Of a DNA stretch of 64,000 nt, positions 25,997 through 35,196 are shown one piece after another (the first letter of the stretch is position 1; every line of letters begins with the position of its first letter). Both the position numbers and the translations under genes were made by a program. This DNA is from Betaproteobacteria bacterium (GTDB lineage: Bacteria; Pseudomonadota; Gammaproteobacteria; Burkholderiales; SG8-41), in assembly GCA_028292435.1 (NCBI GenBank), contig JAQGMI010000017.1, positions 27,439-91,438 on the forward strand, read 5' to 3'. Under the pieces are notes generated by a model. The model saw only the letters and a program-made list of their open reading frames with translations, was not told the origin of the DNA and did no database searches.

Positions 25997-26207
25997 GTTG
26001 GGACTGCTGCGACGGGTGCGCATATTACCATTTTCATTACGCAGCACCAACTTTGGCCGAGGCATCCGACAGAGAACTCTGGCGGCCGAATCGGAAAAAA
26101 TACTACAAGCACTTTCCCCCTTCGCCGGTAGGCGTTTTAGGTAGACGCCTGCTACTGTCCGTAGGACTTGTCGCAATACCACGGAATTGCTCGTTTGAAG
26201 GCCCCTG

Positions 26208-26891
26208 ATGTCATCGATTGATTCCACCTCCACCTCCACCTCGCCGAGGTCATTCTCTCGCTGCGTTGCTAACTGGCGTGAAACGGAAGGCAAGGGCGCC
26301 GAGAGCGAGCGCCAGCGAATCTCCCGCGACATTCACGACAGCACTATCCAGCCATACATTGGCCTGAAGTTCGCCCTCGAGGCATTGGCCCGTAAGGTCC
26401 CGCCCGACCATCCACTTGCCAAGGACATTGGAAAGCTCGTCGACATGACGACGATGGAGATCGCGGGCTTGCGGCGATACGTCAATGGACTGAAGGGCCA
26501 GCTCGGCGGTAAAGACGAGACGCTGGGTTCGATCCTGGAACAGAAGGCCGCCCGTTTCGCCGAAATTTTCAATATTAAGGTGAGCGTCGAGGTCGCGCAG
26601 GAGGGCAACGTCGAGAGTTGGCTTGCGGATGACATATGCCACATGATGGGCGAAGCGCTGAGCAACATCCGCCGTCATACGAACGCTCTTTTTGCGCGCG
26701 TCAGGCTGACGTGCGACAGCCGGATGCTCACGCTGGAGATCATCAATCCCCGCGATCGCGGCGTGGCGCTGCATATGTTTACGCCGCGCTCGATCGCCGA
26801 GCGCGCGCTCGCTTTAGGCGGGCGCTGCAAGGTGGAAACGGGCTCTGGTCGCTATACGGTAGTAATCATCGAAATACTGTTGCTACCCTGA
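26208..26891 (+). CDS. Histidine kinase of the NarX/DegS (HisKA_3) type, no sensor domain, weak ATP-binding part
   Basis: 227 residues. The dimerisation/phospho-acceptor helix is clear: RQRISRDIHDSTIQPYIGL with His43 as phosphorylation site. The N-box EALSNIRRHTNA of the ATPase domain is present, but the DxGxG box usual in this family is not; PRDRGVALHMF stands in its place. The N-terminus before residue 30 is a short Ser/Thr-rich stretch without membrane segments, whereas relatives usually have a sensor region. The ATG lacks a good ribosome site, so a truncated 5' end next to the tRNA is possible. It is paired with the response regulator 10 nt downstream, and both probably control the Tad pilus locus. 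Confidence 0.75.
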   Translation: MSSIDSTSTSTSPRSFSRCVANWRETEGKGAESERQRISRDIHDSTIQPYIGLKFALEALARKVPPDHPLAKDIGKLVDMTTMEIAGLRRYVNGLKGQLGGKDETLGSILEQKAARFAEIFNIKVSVEVAQEGNVESWLADDICHMMGEALSNIRRHTNALFARVRLTCDSRMLTLEIINPRDRGVALHMFTPRSIAERALALGGRCKVETGSGRYTVVIIEILLLP

Positions 26892-26901
26892 GCACTGTGA
26901 C

Positions 26902-27579
26902 ATGCAGCCCGGCGGAGCCGATGCAATCAGGGTATTTCTCGTCGACGACCATCCCACCATCCTGTGGGGGCTGGAGCGTCTGATCGAAACCGCCGAGCCG
27001 GCGATGGAAGTGGTTGGCCAGGCGTCAAGCAGCAGTGAATTGTTCGCGCGGGTGCCCGCCGTGAATCCCGATGTCATCGTGCTCGACCTCGATCTGAACG
27101 GCGAAAGTGGCCTCGACTGTCTGCCTAAGCTAAGCAAGCAAAGCGCGGCGCGCGTATTGGTGCTTACGGGAATCAGCGATCCGCTCCTGCACGAGAAAGC
27201 AGTGATGCAAGGCGCGCGCGGGGTCGTACACAAGCGCGAAGCAGCCACCATCATCCTTCGCGCCATCGAAAAGGTGCACCGCGGCGAAATTTGGCTAGAC
27301 CGCAATTCGGTGGGACGCATTCTCAACGCGCTTGCGCGGGGACAAAGGGCCGATCCCGAAGCCGACAAGATCGCGGCGCTGACACCCAAGGAGCGGCATA
27401 TCATTGCCATGCTCACGACGGAAAAGGGCGCCCGCAACAAGGTGATCGCCGACAAGCTGCACATGAGCGAGCACACCTTGCGCAATCATCTGACGACGAT
27501 CTACAGCAAGCTGCAGGTCTCAGGTCGCCTCGAGCTCTATCTTTACGCCACGGGTCACCGGTTATCCGAGGCTCTTTGA
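26902..27579 (+). CDS. NarL/FixJ-type response regulator
   Basis: 225 residues. The receiver domain (about 9-128) has the acidic pair Asp15-Asp16 (FLVDDHP), phospho-acceptor Asp62 (VIVLDLDLNGESG), Thr in VLTG and the Lys of VVHKREAA. The LuxR-type helix-turn-helix is at about 155-215 (LTPKERHIIAMLTTEKGARN, MSEHTLRNHLTTIYSKL). It follows the kinase by 10 nt, so the pair is one two-component system. Placement just before the Flp pilin gene makes the Tad operon the likely target. Confidence 0.93.
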   Translation: MQPGGADAIRVFLVDDHPTILWGLERLIETAEPAMEVVGQASSSSELFARVPAVNPDVIVLDLDLNGESGLDCLPKLSKQSAARVLVLTGISDPLLHEKAVMQGARGVVHKREAATIILRAIEKVHRGEIWLDRNSVGRILNALARGQRADPEADKIAALTPKERHIIAMLTTEKGARNKVIADKLHMSEHTLRNHLTTIYSKLQVSGRLELYLYATGHRLSEAL

Positions 27580-28087
27580 CGCCCCTTCTCTTGTAGTTCG
27601 CCCGACGCGGAAGGTGCGCCTAAGCCCACCGTCCAATTCCATTGGCATCGACGCATACATCGGCGCGCCCTGAATTCGCGTTTAGAACGCATGACAATTG
27701 TCCTCGCAAAAAAACGCATCTTCTCCCGTGCGGGCAGAGCGCAAGGCGGCTAGGCTAGCGCGTTTTTTTTAGTCGCGATGGAAACTCCGCCTCACACGCA
27801 CGCTGAGGATCGGGTTCAGAACGAGCTCTGTGCGGGCGCCAATCGCTGGGACGGCTCATAAGATATGACAGAGTCACGCCCGAGGCGACGGGACAAATGT
27901 CACTGACGCTTCTGCCAAGTCTCCCCCCAAAGTAAGGACTTTATTCAGATGTTTCCCTGGTGGCACGCCCCTAATCTGGCAGTGTGCTCCGCAAACTCTG
28001 ACGTTGTAGTTTTGCTGCCGCCGAGGCGTGGGGTTACGGGTGGAGCACTAAAACGTTGTTTAACTTTCAACTCCTCGAGGGAACGAT
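27580..28087. other. Upstream region of the Tad locus, no gene seen
   Basis: 508 bases between the response regulator and the Flp pilin. The left part holds a terminator-like structure (27708-27769). The remaining 300 bases must contain the pilus promoter and probably the response-regulator site, but no clear sigma-70 or sigma-54 element is identified by eye. The ribosome site GAGGG lies at 28078-28082. Confidence 0.55.
27708..27769. terminator. Terminator-like inverted repeat after the response regulator
   Basis: AAAAAAACGC at 27708-27717 pairs over 10 bp with GCGTTTTTTT at 27760-27769, closing a loop of about 40 nt that contains smaller hairpins (CCCG/CGGG near 27725-27734). The T run on the plus strand fits termination of the kinase/regulator message; the A run would give a T run on the minus strand too. 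The long loop lowers confidence. Confidence 0.4.
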
Positions 28088-28318
28088 ATGAACCAAATGG
28101 ACTTGTACAAAATGATGCTGGCACTCAAGAAAAGCGCCGTCGACTTTGGCCGTGACGAAGAAGGCGCGCAAATCGTCGAATACGGACTGATCATCGCAGT
28201 GGTGTCGATCGCTCTGGTCATCGCCTTGTCCGCTATCGCGGCCGGCGGCGGACCGTTCACAAATTTCATCGCCCGTGTAACGACCTGCTTGACGGGTGCG
28301 GTCGGATCCTGCGTCTGA
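28088..28318 (+). CDS. flp: Flp-family type IVb pilin
   Basis: 76 residues. A charged leader of about 25 residues ends in DEEGAQIVEYGLIIAVV: prepilin peptidase would cut after Gly, leaving Ala at +1 and Glu at +5 as in Flp/Tad pilins. The hydrophobic helix (IVEYGLIIAVVSIALVIALS) assembles the pilus core. The C-terminal tail has two Cys (TTCLTGAVGSC) that may form a disulfide. A GAGGG ribosome site and an isolated position with a downstream gap fit high expression of the major subunit. First gene of the Tad locus. Confidence 0.95.
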   Translation: MNQMDLYKMMLALKKSAVDFGRDEEGAQIVEYGLIIAVVSIALVIALSAIAAGGGPFTNFIARVTTCLTGAVGSCV

Positions 28319-28405
28319 GGGTCGGAGCAGAAGCGTTTATCGCAACACCCGGGAAGCGGGGCACCCGCCTCACTTCCCGCTCGTTACTCTCGTCAAAGGA
28401 TATCC

Positions 28406-28996
28406 ATGCTTGACCCGGAACTAGCAGCAATGCTCGACCTGCTCGGCCGGTTGCTGCTGAATGCCCGCACCGGGACGCTATTGGCATTGCTACTGTTGGC
28501 CGCTGTTTATGACTGTCGCTCGCACCGCATCCCGAACTGGTTGGTCGCGAGCGGAGCGGTGTACGGCCTCATTTACACGACGGTCGCACCGCCGATAATG
28601 CACGGCACGGTTTTTTTCCCCTTAAGCGGACTTGCCGTCGGTTTTTCCTTGTTTTTTCCGCTCTACCTGCTACGCGCCATGGGCGCAGGCGACGTCAAGC
28701 TGCTGGCCATGACCGGCGCTTTTCTCGGGCCGCTCGATACGTTCTATTGCGCACTGGCAAGCGCGATTGCCGGCGGCGCACTGTCGCTCGTCTGGATTCT
28801 GTGGAACGGCAACGCGCCGCGGCTGCTGCAAAGCATAGTTTCGCTTGCTCAGTTCGGACCGGTCGGCGCAGTCGCAGGAGCGCCCGCTGGTTACGGGGTC
28901 TCGCCCAAAACTTCTCTGGGCAAGCTGCCCTATGCCGCCGCTATCGCCGTCGGCACAGGCGGCTATCTCTCACTTCATCAATTGGGCATGGTTTAA
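28406..28996 (+). CDS. cpaA: Tad prepilin peptidase, A24 family (TadV/CpaA)
   Basis: 196 residues, a polytopic inner-membrane aspartic peptidase that trims Flp and pseudopilins. The two catalytic Asp are in AAVYDCRSHRIPNW and in MGAGDVKLLAMTGAFLG (the GxGD motif). About six membrane helices are visible. It lacks the N-terminal methyltransferase and zinc region of PilD, as usual for TadV/CpaA. It lies between the pilin and cpaB. Confidence 0.92.
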   Translation: MLDPELAAMLDLLGRLLLNARTGTLLALLLLAAVYDCRSHRIPNWLVASGAVYGLIYTTVAPPIMHGTVFFPLSGLAVGFSLFFPLYLLRAMGAGDVKLLAMTGAFLGPLDTFYCALASAIAGGALSLVWILWNGNAPRLLQSIVSLAQFGPVGAVAGAPAGYGVSPKTSLGKLPYAAAIAVGTGGYLSLHQLGMV

Positions 28997-29011
28997 AGGA
29001 AGGATGTGTTC

Positions 29012-29878
29012 ATGAAAAACGCACGTGCGGCAATCATGCTGGTTATATCGATTGTGCTGGGTTTGGCAGTAACTGCGCTCGCAGTTGTATGGGTATCGCA
29101 AAAAGCCGCGGTTGCGTCGAACAAGGTAGCGGTTGCCGCCGTCGATATCGAACTCGGCAGCCGGCTAAACGCCCAAATGCTGAAAGTCGTCGACTGGCCG
29201 AGCGGCTCGCTGCCCACCGGTGGTTTTGACGATATGAAAACGTTGCAGGATCGCGTCGTGCGGACTTCAATTCAGCGCGGTGAGGCGATCTTGAATTCAA
29301 AGCTCGCTCCCGAAGGAACGCAGGGCGGGCTTTCTGCGGTTATCGCAGAGGGCAAGCGCGCCATGACGGTGCGCGTGAACGACGTAGTCGGGGTCGCCGG
29401 CTTTGCTTTGCCCGGAAATTATGTTGACGTCATGGTAAATTTTCAACAGGACGCGCCTGGAGGGAAGGGTGCCGATGAAAAGCAGCACATCAGTAAAACG
29501 GTGCTTACGCACGTCCTCGTGCTGGCAGTGGCACAGGAGGCGAGCCGCGATGACACCAAGCCAAAGGTCGTCAATGCGGTGACGCTTGAGCTGTCACTCG
29601 CGGACGCTGAGAAGCTCGATCTCGCGCGCAATATTGGCACGTTGTCTCTCGTCTTGCGAAACCAGATCGACCAGGGAAATGCGACGACTGTCGGGGTGCG
29701 CAAGTCTGATTTGCTCGGTGAATCGGTGCGGCCGGCGGTCGCCATCACTCGCCCGGCTTCGCCGCGACCCACTATCCGCACGGAAGCCGCGGCGGCCCAA
29801 GTTCCAATGGCCGACAAATCGAAAGTCGAAGTGATCCGCGGAGTGCAAAAATCTCGCGCCGATCTCGACTTGCTGTGA
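29012..29878 (+). CDS. cpaB: Flp pilus assembly protein CpaB/RcpC
   Basis: 288 residues from the ATG at 29012, which has AAGGAAGG upstream; a GTG two codons earlier is less likely. An N-terminal membrane helix (AAIMLVISIVLGLAVTALAVV) is followed by an SAF-like domain (VAAVDIELGSRLNAQMLKVVDWP) and the RcpC domain (MTVRVNDVVGVAGFALPGNYVDVMVN). It acts in the periplasm with the secretin, possibly as alignment or gating partner. Confidence 0.92.
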   Translation: MKNARAAIMLVISIVLGLAVTALAVVWVSQKAAVASNKVAVAAVDIELGSRLNAQMLKVVDWPSGSLPTGGFDDMKTLQDRVVRTSIQRGEAILNSKLAPEGTQGGLSAVIAEGKRAMTVRVNDVVGVAGFALPGNYVDVMVNFQQDAPGGKGADEKQHISKTVLTHVLVLAVAQEASRDDTKPKVVNAVTLELSLADAEKLDLARNIGTLSLVLRNQIDQGNATTVGVRKSDLLGESVRPAVAITRPASPRPTIRTEAAAAQVPMADKSKVEVIRGVQKSRADLDLL

Positions 29879-29952
29879 TTTTGCGTTGACGTGCCGATGC
29901 AGGGCTTGTCGTGTCGACGTTCGATCGTGTGTTGCTTAAGAAGGAAGAAGAA

Positions 29953-31542
29953 ATGAACCAAGAACCCGCAGTCCACCAGCGCTCCCTGCCGCGCTCGCTG
30001 CTTTCGATCCTCGCCGTTTTTGTCTTGGCGTTCGCATGGCCAGCGTTTTCAGCGACGGCTCAGATGACGAAGCCGATCGCGCCTAAAACGCTGGTGCCCA
30101 AAAATGAGACCGCCGCCATGCCGGATACGTATGCGGGACCTGCAGTCATCGGGCCGACTATGACGCTCGTTACGGGAAAATCTACGCTGTTGCGACTCGA
30201 GGCATCGATCGACCGTGTGTCCGTCGGCAACCCCGCAATAGCGGACGTTACGATAATCAGCCCGCGCGAACTCTACATCCTAGGCAAAACCCATGGTTCA
30301 ACTAACGTAATTCTGTGGCAGCGCAACGGCCCGACTACTGCGATCGATATCGTCGTCAACATCGACGCCGGTCTGTTGCAGGAGACGATTGCGCGACTGC
30401 TGCCTGGTGAAAAAAATATTCATGTTAGTTCTGCGTCCGATTCGGTGGTGCTTTCAGGGATCGTAAGCAGTGCATTGCAAGCGCAACAGGCCGTGGCGAT
30501 CACGGAAGCCTACGTTCGGAGTATGAATCGCGGACTGGTCCTGCCGATCATTGCGGGCGACGGCATGGCCAAGCCTGGCACCTCGGTCACCGTGAGCCAG
30601 CCGACTGGCAGCGCGACCGGCACCGCGGTTGCGACGGCGGGTGCACGCGTAATCAATCTGCTCAAGGTAGCATCGCCCCAGCAGGTCATGCTCGAAGTGA
30701 AAGTCGCCGAGGTCTCCCGCACGCTTCTCGACAAACTCGGCACTCAGTTTAACTGGACGCGTACGAACGGCAGCTGGATTTACTCGATTCTCACAGGCTT
30801 CCTTACCAATAGCGCCGGCACCGGTAGCATTGCGAAGTCGAACAACGGCAATGGCTTGTCATTCGATGCGGCGAAGCAAGACGGCCTTATTAAAATTCTC
30901 GCCGAGCCGAACATAGTCGCCATCAGCGGGCAAGAAGGCAGTTTTCTCGCTGGCGGTAAAATTTTCATCCCGACTTCATCCAACAGCCAACTGGGCTTTG
31001 CGACGATCACGCTGACGGAAAAAGAGTTCGGTGTAGGGCTTAAGTTTACGCCGACCGTGCTGGAAGCCGGACTTATCCATCTTAAGGTCACCCCGGAAGT
31101 GTCGGAACTTTCACAAACCGGATCGCCGTTCACGACGGTCAATGGCATTACGTCCGTGCTGCCTTCATTCACCACGCGCCGCGCGGAAACGAGCGTGCAG
31201 CTATACGACGGCCAGAGCTTCGCAATTGCCGGGCTCATTAAGAACAACGTGACTGAGACGGTCAAGCGGTTCCCGTTTCTCGGCGAGTTGCCGTACATAG
31301 GCGCGCTCTTCCGGTCAAGCGAATTCCAGACGGACAAAACGGAATTGATGTTCCTCGTCACGCCGCGGCTCGTCAAGGCGATGACGCAGGACGTTGTGTT
31401 GCCCACCGACAGTTTCAATCCACCGACACGCGGCGAATTTTTCCTCGAAGGCAAGATGGAGGGCGCGGCGCCGAACGAGGGCAGGAAAATCGTGCAGCCG
31501 TCGAACGCCACGCCGGCAAACGGCGGATTCGAAGTCAAGTAA
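29953..31542 (+). CDS. cpaC: Tad secretin CpaC/RcpA
   Basis: 529 residues from the ATG at 29953 (AAGGAAGAAG upstream, signal peptide SLLSILAVFVLAFAWPAFSA). The N-terminal part is the pilus secretin domain (LLRLEASIDRVSVGNPAIAD) and a BON-like section (SASDSVVLSGIVSSALQAQQ). The C-terminal half is the type II/III secretin core (VMLEVKVAEVSRTLLDKLG, ILAEPNIVAISGQEGSFLAGG, GVGLKFTPTVL, FPFLGELPYIGALFRS, ELMFLVTPRLV). It forms the outer-membrane ring through which the Flp pilus passes. Confidence 0.95.
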   Translation: MNQEPAVHQRSLPRSLLSILAVFVLAFAWPAFSATAQMTKPIAPKTLVPKNETAAMPDTYAGPAVIGPTMTLVTGKSTLLRLEASIDRVSVGNPAIADVTIISPRELYILGKTHGSTNVILWQRNGPTTAIDIVVNIDAGLLQETIARLLPGEKNIHVSSASDSVVLSGIVSSALQAQQAVAITEAYVRSMNRGLVLPIIAGDGMAKPGTSVTVSQPTGSATGTAVATAGARVINLLKVASPQQVMLEVKVAEVSRTLLDKLGTQFNWTRTNGSWIYSILTGFLTNSAGTGSIAKSNNGNGLSFDAAKQDGLIKILAEPNIVAISGQEGSFLAGGKIFIPTSSNSQLGFATITLTEKEFGVGLKFTPTVLEAGLIHLKVTPEVSELSQTGSPFTTVNGITSVLPSFTTRRAETSVQLYDGQSFAIAGLIKNNVTETVKRFPFLGELPYIGALFRSSEFQTDKTELMFLVTPRLVKAMTQDVVLPTDSFNPPTRGEFFLEGKMEGAAPNEGRKIVQPSNATPANGGFEVK

Positions 31543-31552
31543 GGAGCGAAAT

Positions 31553-31843
31553 ATGAACAGGCAACGCATTATCCTGGTTTCCATCGTGCTGAGTGTCGGC
31601 GCGGGCTGCATTCCAATTCATCCGAGAGTTGACACGCGCGCAGGCGATGCGGTGGTCGAGGCACGAGGCGCGCAAACGTTGTATCCAGCCGGCATGAATG
31701 TAAACGCCGGGCCCCCGGGTATTGACGCGCGCGCGGCGAAAGAATCGATTGACCGCTACATCGATTCCTTCAAGGCGCCGCCGCCTACGATGAATGTCAT
31801 CAACATCGGCGGCTCGCTAACGGAGGGCGGCTCTGGCCGCTAG
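31553..31843 (+). CDS. Small lipoprotein of the Tad locus
   Basis: 96 residues, ATG preceded by AAGGAG and 10 nt after the secretin stop. The signal ends in a lipobox, LSVGAGC. The mature part has no clear domain; a segment AKESIDRYIDSFKAP is probably helical. By position it may be a secretin pilotin (as RcpB or CpaD-like proteins) but sequence alone does not prove that. No homologue recognised. Confidence 0.75.
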   Translation: MNRQRIILVSIVLSVGAGCIPIHPRVDTRAGDAVVEARGAQTLYPAGMNVNAGPPGIDARAAKESIDRYIDSFKAPPPTMNVINIGGSLTEGGSGR

Positions 31844-31860
31844 TTTTTAAGGCGTTCGAG

Positions 31861-33120
31861 ATGCAAACCAAACAAAGGGTCAAGGCACGGCAGGGCGGCG
31901 CAGTCATTCTGACCGTTGCGCTCGCCATGCTTTTCTTGCTCGGCTTTATGGGAATAGCGCTTGATTTTGGGCATTTGTTCATCGTTAAGACAGAACTGCA
32001 AACCGCAATGGATAGTTGCGCACTGGCAGCCGCACAGGAACTCGACGGTGCCTCCGACTCGCTTACTCGTGCGACCAGCGCAGGCGTAACCGCGGCGAAT
32101 CTCAACCGCGTGAATTTTCAAGGTGCGCCGACCTTCCAAGGTTTGACCGGAGCGCAAATCGCGACGCGGGTGACTTTCAGCGACTCGCTGGTCGGCGCTT
32201 ATAGCAGTACCTTTGCACCGGTCGCCAACGCACGCTACGCCAGTTGCACGCATACGCGCACCGGCATGCTGCCGTGGATGCTGCAAGCCATGCAGGCGTT
32301 TAGCGGCAACGCCGCGTATGGTGCAACTCAGGGTGTGCAGGCGCTCGGTATAGCCACGCGGGCGCCTTCGCAATCGAACTGCGCGCTGCCAATCGGTATT
32401 TGCTCCAAGCCCGGTGGTTACCAAAACGGTGAATGGATCCTGGGCGCGGTAAATTCGAGCGAGCAGGTCACCGGCCAATTTCGCTGGCTCGACTTCACCG
32501 CCAACGGCGGTGGCGCGCGCGAACTGAAGGACGTACTCACCGGCGAGGGCCAATGCAATCTGCCTGGCAACAACACCCTTGCGGGCAAACCGGGCAACAA
32601 CGGCAGCGCCGCCGACGCTTACAACACCCGGTTCGGTATTTATCAAGGCAGCCGTGCGCCGCCCGATGATGGGGTTCCGGACCTGACTGGCTATGCGTGG
32701 TACCAAAACAATGCAATCGTGCAGCCGCCCTATCCGAACAAGTATCCGGGGTTCGTCGCCAAGCGAAGGATCAATGCTCCGTACGAAGGCGACAATCAGA
32801 GTCCTGACACGGTGGGACTGAGTACGAACGGGCGCATTTACAGTGGATCGCTTGCCACAGTCGGCAGCGACCGCAGGATCGTGCCAGTGCCAGTGGTTAA
32901 CTGTGCCGCCTTCGATGGCCTTAGCGGCTCCGGCAGGATTCAGATCCAGAGTCTTGCCTGCGTTTTGCTGCTGCACCCGATCAAAAAAGGCGCCGGCCCC
33001 AACAGCACCAAGATGTGGATCGAATACGTAGCCGCCGCGAACTCGCCCACCAGTCCGTGCACGACGCTGGGACTCGCGGGCGGCGTGGGCGGCCCACTCG
33101 TACCGGTGCTCGTCAGGTAG
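31861..33120 (+). CDS. tadG: TadG-like pilus assembly protein (Tad_N domain)
   Basis: 419 residues. The N-terminal helix (GGAVILTVALAMLFLLGFMG) and the following IALDFGHLFIVKTELQTAMDSCALAAAQEL form the Tad_N motif of TadG proteins: one membrane anchor, then a helix that packs in the periplasm. The rest is periplasmic, rich in Asn, Gly and Tyr, with about seven Cys. No MIDAS motif of a von Willebrand A domain, found in some TadG proteins, is visible. It is followed 10 nt later by tadE. Confidence 0.85.
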   Translation: MQTKQRVKARQGGAVILTVALAMLFLLGFMGIALDFGHLFIVKTELQTAMDSCALAAAQELDGASDSLTRATSAGVTAANLNRVNFQGAPTFQGLTGAQIATRVTFSDSLVGAYSSTFAPVANARYASCTHTRTGMLPWMLQAMQAFSGNAAYGATQGVQALGIATRAPSQSNCALPIGICSKPGGYQNGEWILGAVNSSEQVTGQFRWLDFTANGGGARELKDVLTGEGQCNLPGNNTLAGKPGNNGSAADAYNTRFGIYQGSRAPPDDGVPDLTGYAWYQNNAIVQPPYPNKYPGFVAKRRINAPYEGDNQSPDTVGLSTNGRIYSGSLATVGSDRRIVPVPVVNCAAFDGLSGSGRIQIQSLACVLLLHPIKKGAGPNSTKMWIEYVAAANSPTSPCTTLGLAGGVGGPLVPVLVR

Positions 33121-33130
33121 GGAGCGCGCG

Positions 33131-33559
33131 ATGAAAAGGAAACAAAACGGTGTGGCCTTGGTCGAATTTGCGCTCGTACTGCCGTTCTTGCTTTTGATGA
33201 CGTTCATCGTCGTCGAATACAGCCGCGCGCTTTATCAATACAACACGCTCACTAAATCTGTGCGCGACGCGGCACGCTACCTCTCCGTGCAAAGCCCCGG
33301 CTCGAACATCTCGCAAGCGAAGAATCTCGTGGTCTATGGCAATCCAGCGGGGACTGGCACGCCACTCACGCTCGGACTGACGACTGCGCAGGTGCCCAAT
33401 CCGGTGTGGACTTTCGCCGGCGCCGGGCCGGTGATCAACACGGTGACCGTCACAATTACTGGGTATAGGTTCGTGCCTATTTTTGCGAGTGCGTTCGGCG
33501 TGAACTTCGGCAATATTACGTATAACAACATCAGCGCAACCATGCGGGCGCCACTATGA
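33131..33559 (+). CDS. tadE: TadE-family pseudopilin
   Basis: 142 residues. The short leader ends KQNG, followed by VALVEFALVLPFLLLMTFIV: prepilin-type cleavage after Gly with Glu at +5, the TadE signature. The rest (YSRALYQYNTLTKSVRDAARYL, then a periplasmic beta-rich domain) matches TadE pseudopilins, minor subunits needed for pilus assembly and processed by the A24 peptidase. The stop overlaps the next start by 4 bp. Confidence 0.93.
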   Translation: MKRKQNGVALVEFALVLPFLLLMTFIVVEYSRALYQYNTLTKSVRDAARYLSVQSPGSNISQAKNLVVYGNPAGTGTPLTLGLTTAQVPNPVWTFAGAGPVINTVTVTITGYRFVPIFASAFGVNFGNITYNNISATMRAPL

Positions 33560-34002
33560 GGCAGACTCAGTCAGGCGCCACGATCGTTGAGTTTTCTCTG
33601 GTGCTGATTATCTTTCTGACGTTTTTCCTTGGCATCATTGATTTTGCGCGGATGTTGTGGACGTGGAATGCGGCGAACGAAGCGACCCGCTGGGGCGCTC
33701 GCGTGTCGGTAGTATGCAATCGAGGTGCTGCGGCGGTGCTGGCCAGAATGCAGAATTTTCTGCCGCAACTCACCGCGGCGAACCTGCAGATCGATTGGTA
33801 TAACGCGGCGGGCGCTGTGAGCGCAACATGCGATTCCACCAATTGCGCGGGCGTCAACGTGCGCATTACCGGCCTCAACTATCAATGGATCTCACCAATC
33901 GGGTTCGCGTCGCATGCGGCAATTCCGATGCCTGGCTTCTCAACGTATCTGCCGCGCGAAATCATGGGGCAGGACCCGAACAGCAATTCAGTTTGCAGCT
34001 AA
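33556..34002 (+). CDS. Second TadE/TadF-family pseudopilin
   Basis: 148 residues, starting in an ATGA overlap with the preceding gene. Leader and cleavage region are QSG then ATIVEFSLVLIIFLTFFLG, with Glu at +5. The TadE-like segment DFARMLWTWNAANEATRWGAR follows, then a periplasmic domain with four Cys (including ATCDSTNC). In position and size it corresponds to TadF, the partner pseudopilin. Confidence 0.9.
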   Translation: MRQTQSGATIVEFSLVLIIFLTFFLGIIDFARMLWTWNAANEATRWGARVSVVCNRGAAAVLARMQNFLPQLTAANLQIDWYNAAGAVSATCDSTNCAGVNVRITGLNYQWISPIGFASHAAIPMPGFSTYLPREIMGQDPNSNSVCS

Positions 34003-34019
34003 CCAGCTCAGGAATCATA

Positions 34020-35180
34020 GTGAAAATCGCCGTAATCTCGCCGAGCACGAAATCATTGCACGATTTGACGATGATGCTCGAGCGGGGCAACCCGCCCGTC
34101 ACGTTGTCGCGCCATGAGGGCGGCATCACGAAGTTGCGTAATGTCGCCGAGCAGGACAAGCCGGACGTCATCATAGTGGAGGGCATGTTTCACGACGCGA
34201 GCGAAATGGCGCCGGTCGAGTTCGTGACCGCGCATTATCCGCACATGATCGTTATCATGCTATGCCCGCAGCACACGTCCGAATTTTTAATCAATGCCAT
34301 GCGCGCCGGCGTGCGTGAAGTGCTGCCATCGCCGGTATCGAAGCCGGCGCTCGAGGCGGCCGTTATGCGCGCTGAGGCCAAACTTGGCTTGCGCAGCGCC
34401 CAGCGCAGCGCCCGCGTCCTTGCTTTCGTCTCATGCAAAGGCGGTAGCGGCTCGACTTTTCTCGCAACCAATCTCGGCTACCAGCTCGGCTCGGAAGGCA
34501 GGAAAGTGATGCTGATCGATCTTAATCTGCAACTCGGCGAGGCAGTCCTGACGGTGCACGACCGCAAGGCGACCAGCGACATCGCCGAAGTTGCGCGCAA
34601 TCTGGCGCGCCTCGATGCGTCGTATTTGAGCGCTTCTGTCGTGCCGGTGACCGCCAACTTCGAGATTCTGGCGGCGCCGGAAGATCCCGCACAGTCGATG
34701 CAGGTGAAGCCTGAGCATCTCGATGCGATTTTGAATGTTGCATCGAACCAGTTCGATTTCATCATTCTTGACTTGAGCAATACGGTGGACGACCTGGCAA
34801 TCAAGGCGCTCGACCGGGCGCACCAGATTTTCCTGGTGATACAGACTACGCTGCCGCACGTGCGTAATGCGAAACGGATGATGGCGATGTTCCGCTCGCT
34901 CGGCTATCCGCCAGACAAGGTCGAGTTGATCATCAACCGCTTCACGAAGGGCGGGGAAATCGGCGCGGACGACATCCGCACCAGCCTCGGCGTTCCGAAA
35001 ATACGCATGATTCCGAATGGCTACAAGGAAGTGGCGAAGGCTGTAAACCAGGGCGTGCCGCTGGCTGCAATATCTAAAACGAGTTTCGTGCTTAAAGCGA
35101 TCAATGAGCTCGCGCAGACGCTCTTGCCAAAAACGGAACCGGTTCCCGGCGGCTTGTTTGGCCGCCTGTTAAAACGCTAG
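34020..35180 (+). CDS. cpaE: Tad pilus localisation ATPase, CpaE/TadZ (MinD/ParA family)
   Basis: 386 residues from the GTG at 34020, preceded by AGGAA; earlier in-frame codons lie inside the previous gene. The N-terminal 120 residues are an atypical receiver-like domain (KIAVISPSTKSLHDLTMML, PDVIIVEGMF, VREVLPSPVSKPAL). From about residue 135 comes a MinD/ParA-type ATPase with deviant Walker A SCKGGSGSTFLATNL, Walker B-like FDFIILDLSN and the LVIQTTLPHVRNAKRM region. CpaE/TadZ proteins place the pilus machine, often at a pole. Confidence 0.93.
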   Translation: MKIAVISPSTKSLHDLTMMLERGNPPVTLSRHEGGITKLRNVAEQDKPDVIIVEGMFHDASEMAPVEFVTAHYPHMIVIMLCPQHTSEFLINAMRAGVREVLPSPVSKPALEAAVMRAEAKLGLRSAQRSARVLAFVSCKGGSGSTFLATNLGYQLGSEGRKVMLIDLNLQLGEAVLTVHDRKATSDIAEVARNLARLDASYLSASVVPVTANFEILAAPEDPAQSMQVKPEHLDAILNVASNQFDFIILDLSNTVDDLAIKALDRAHQIFLVIQTTLPHVRNAKRMMAMFRSLGYPPDKVELIINRFTKGGEIGADDIRTSLGVPKIRMIPNGYKEVAKAVNQGVPLAAISKTSFVLKAINELAQTLLPKTEPVPGGLFGRLLKR

Positions 35181-35196
35181 ACGAAAGAGCACGCAC

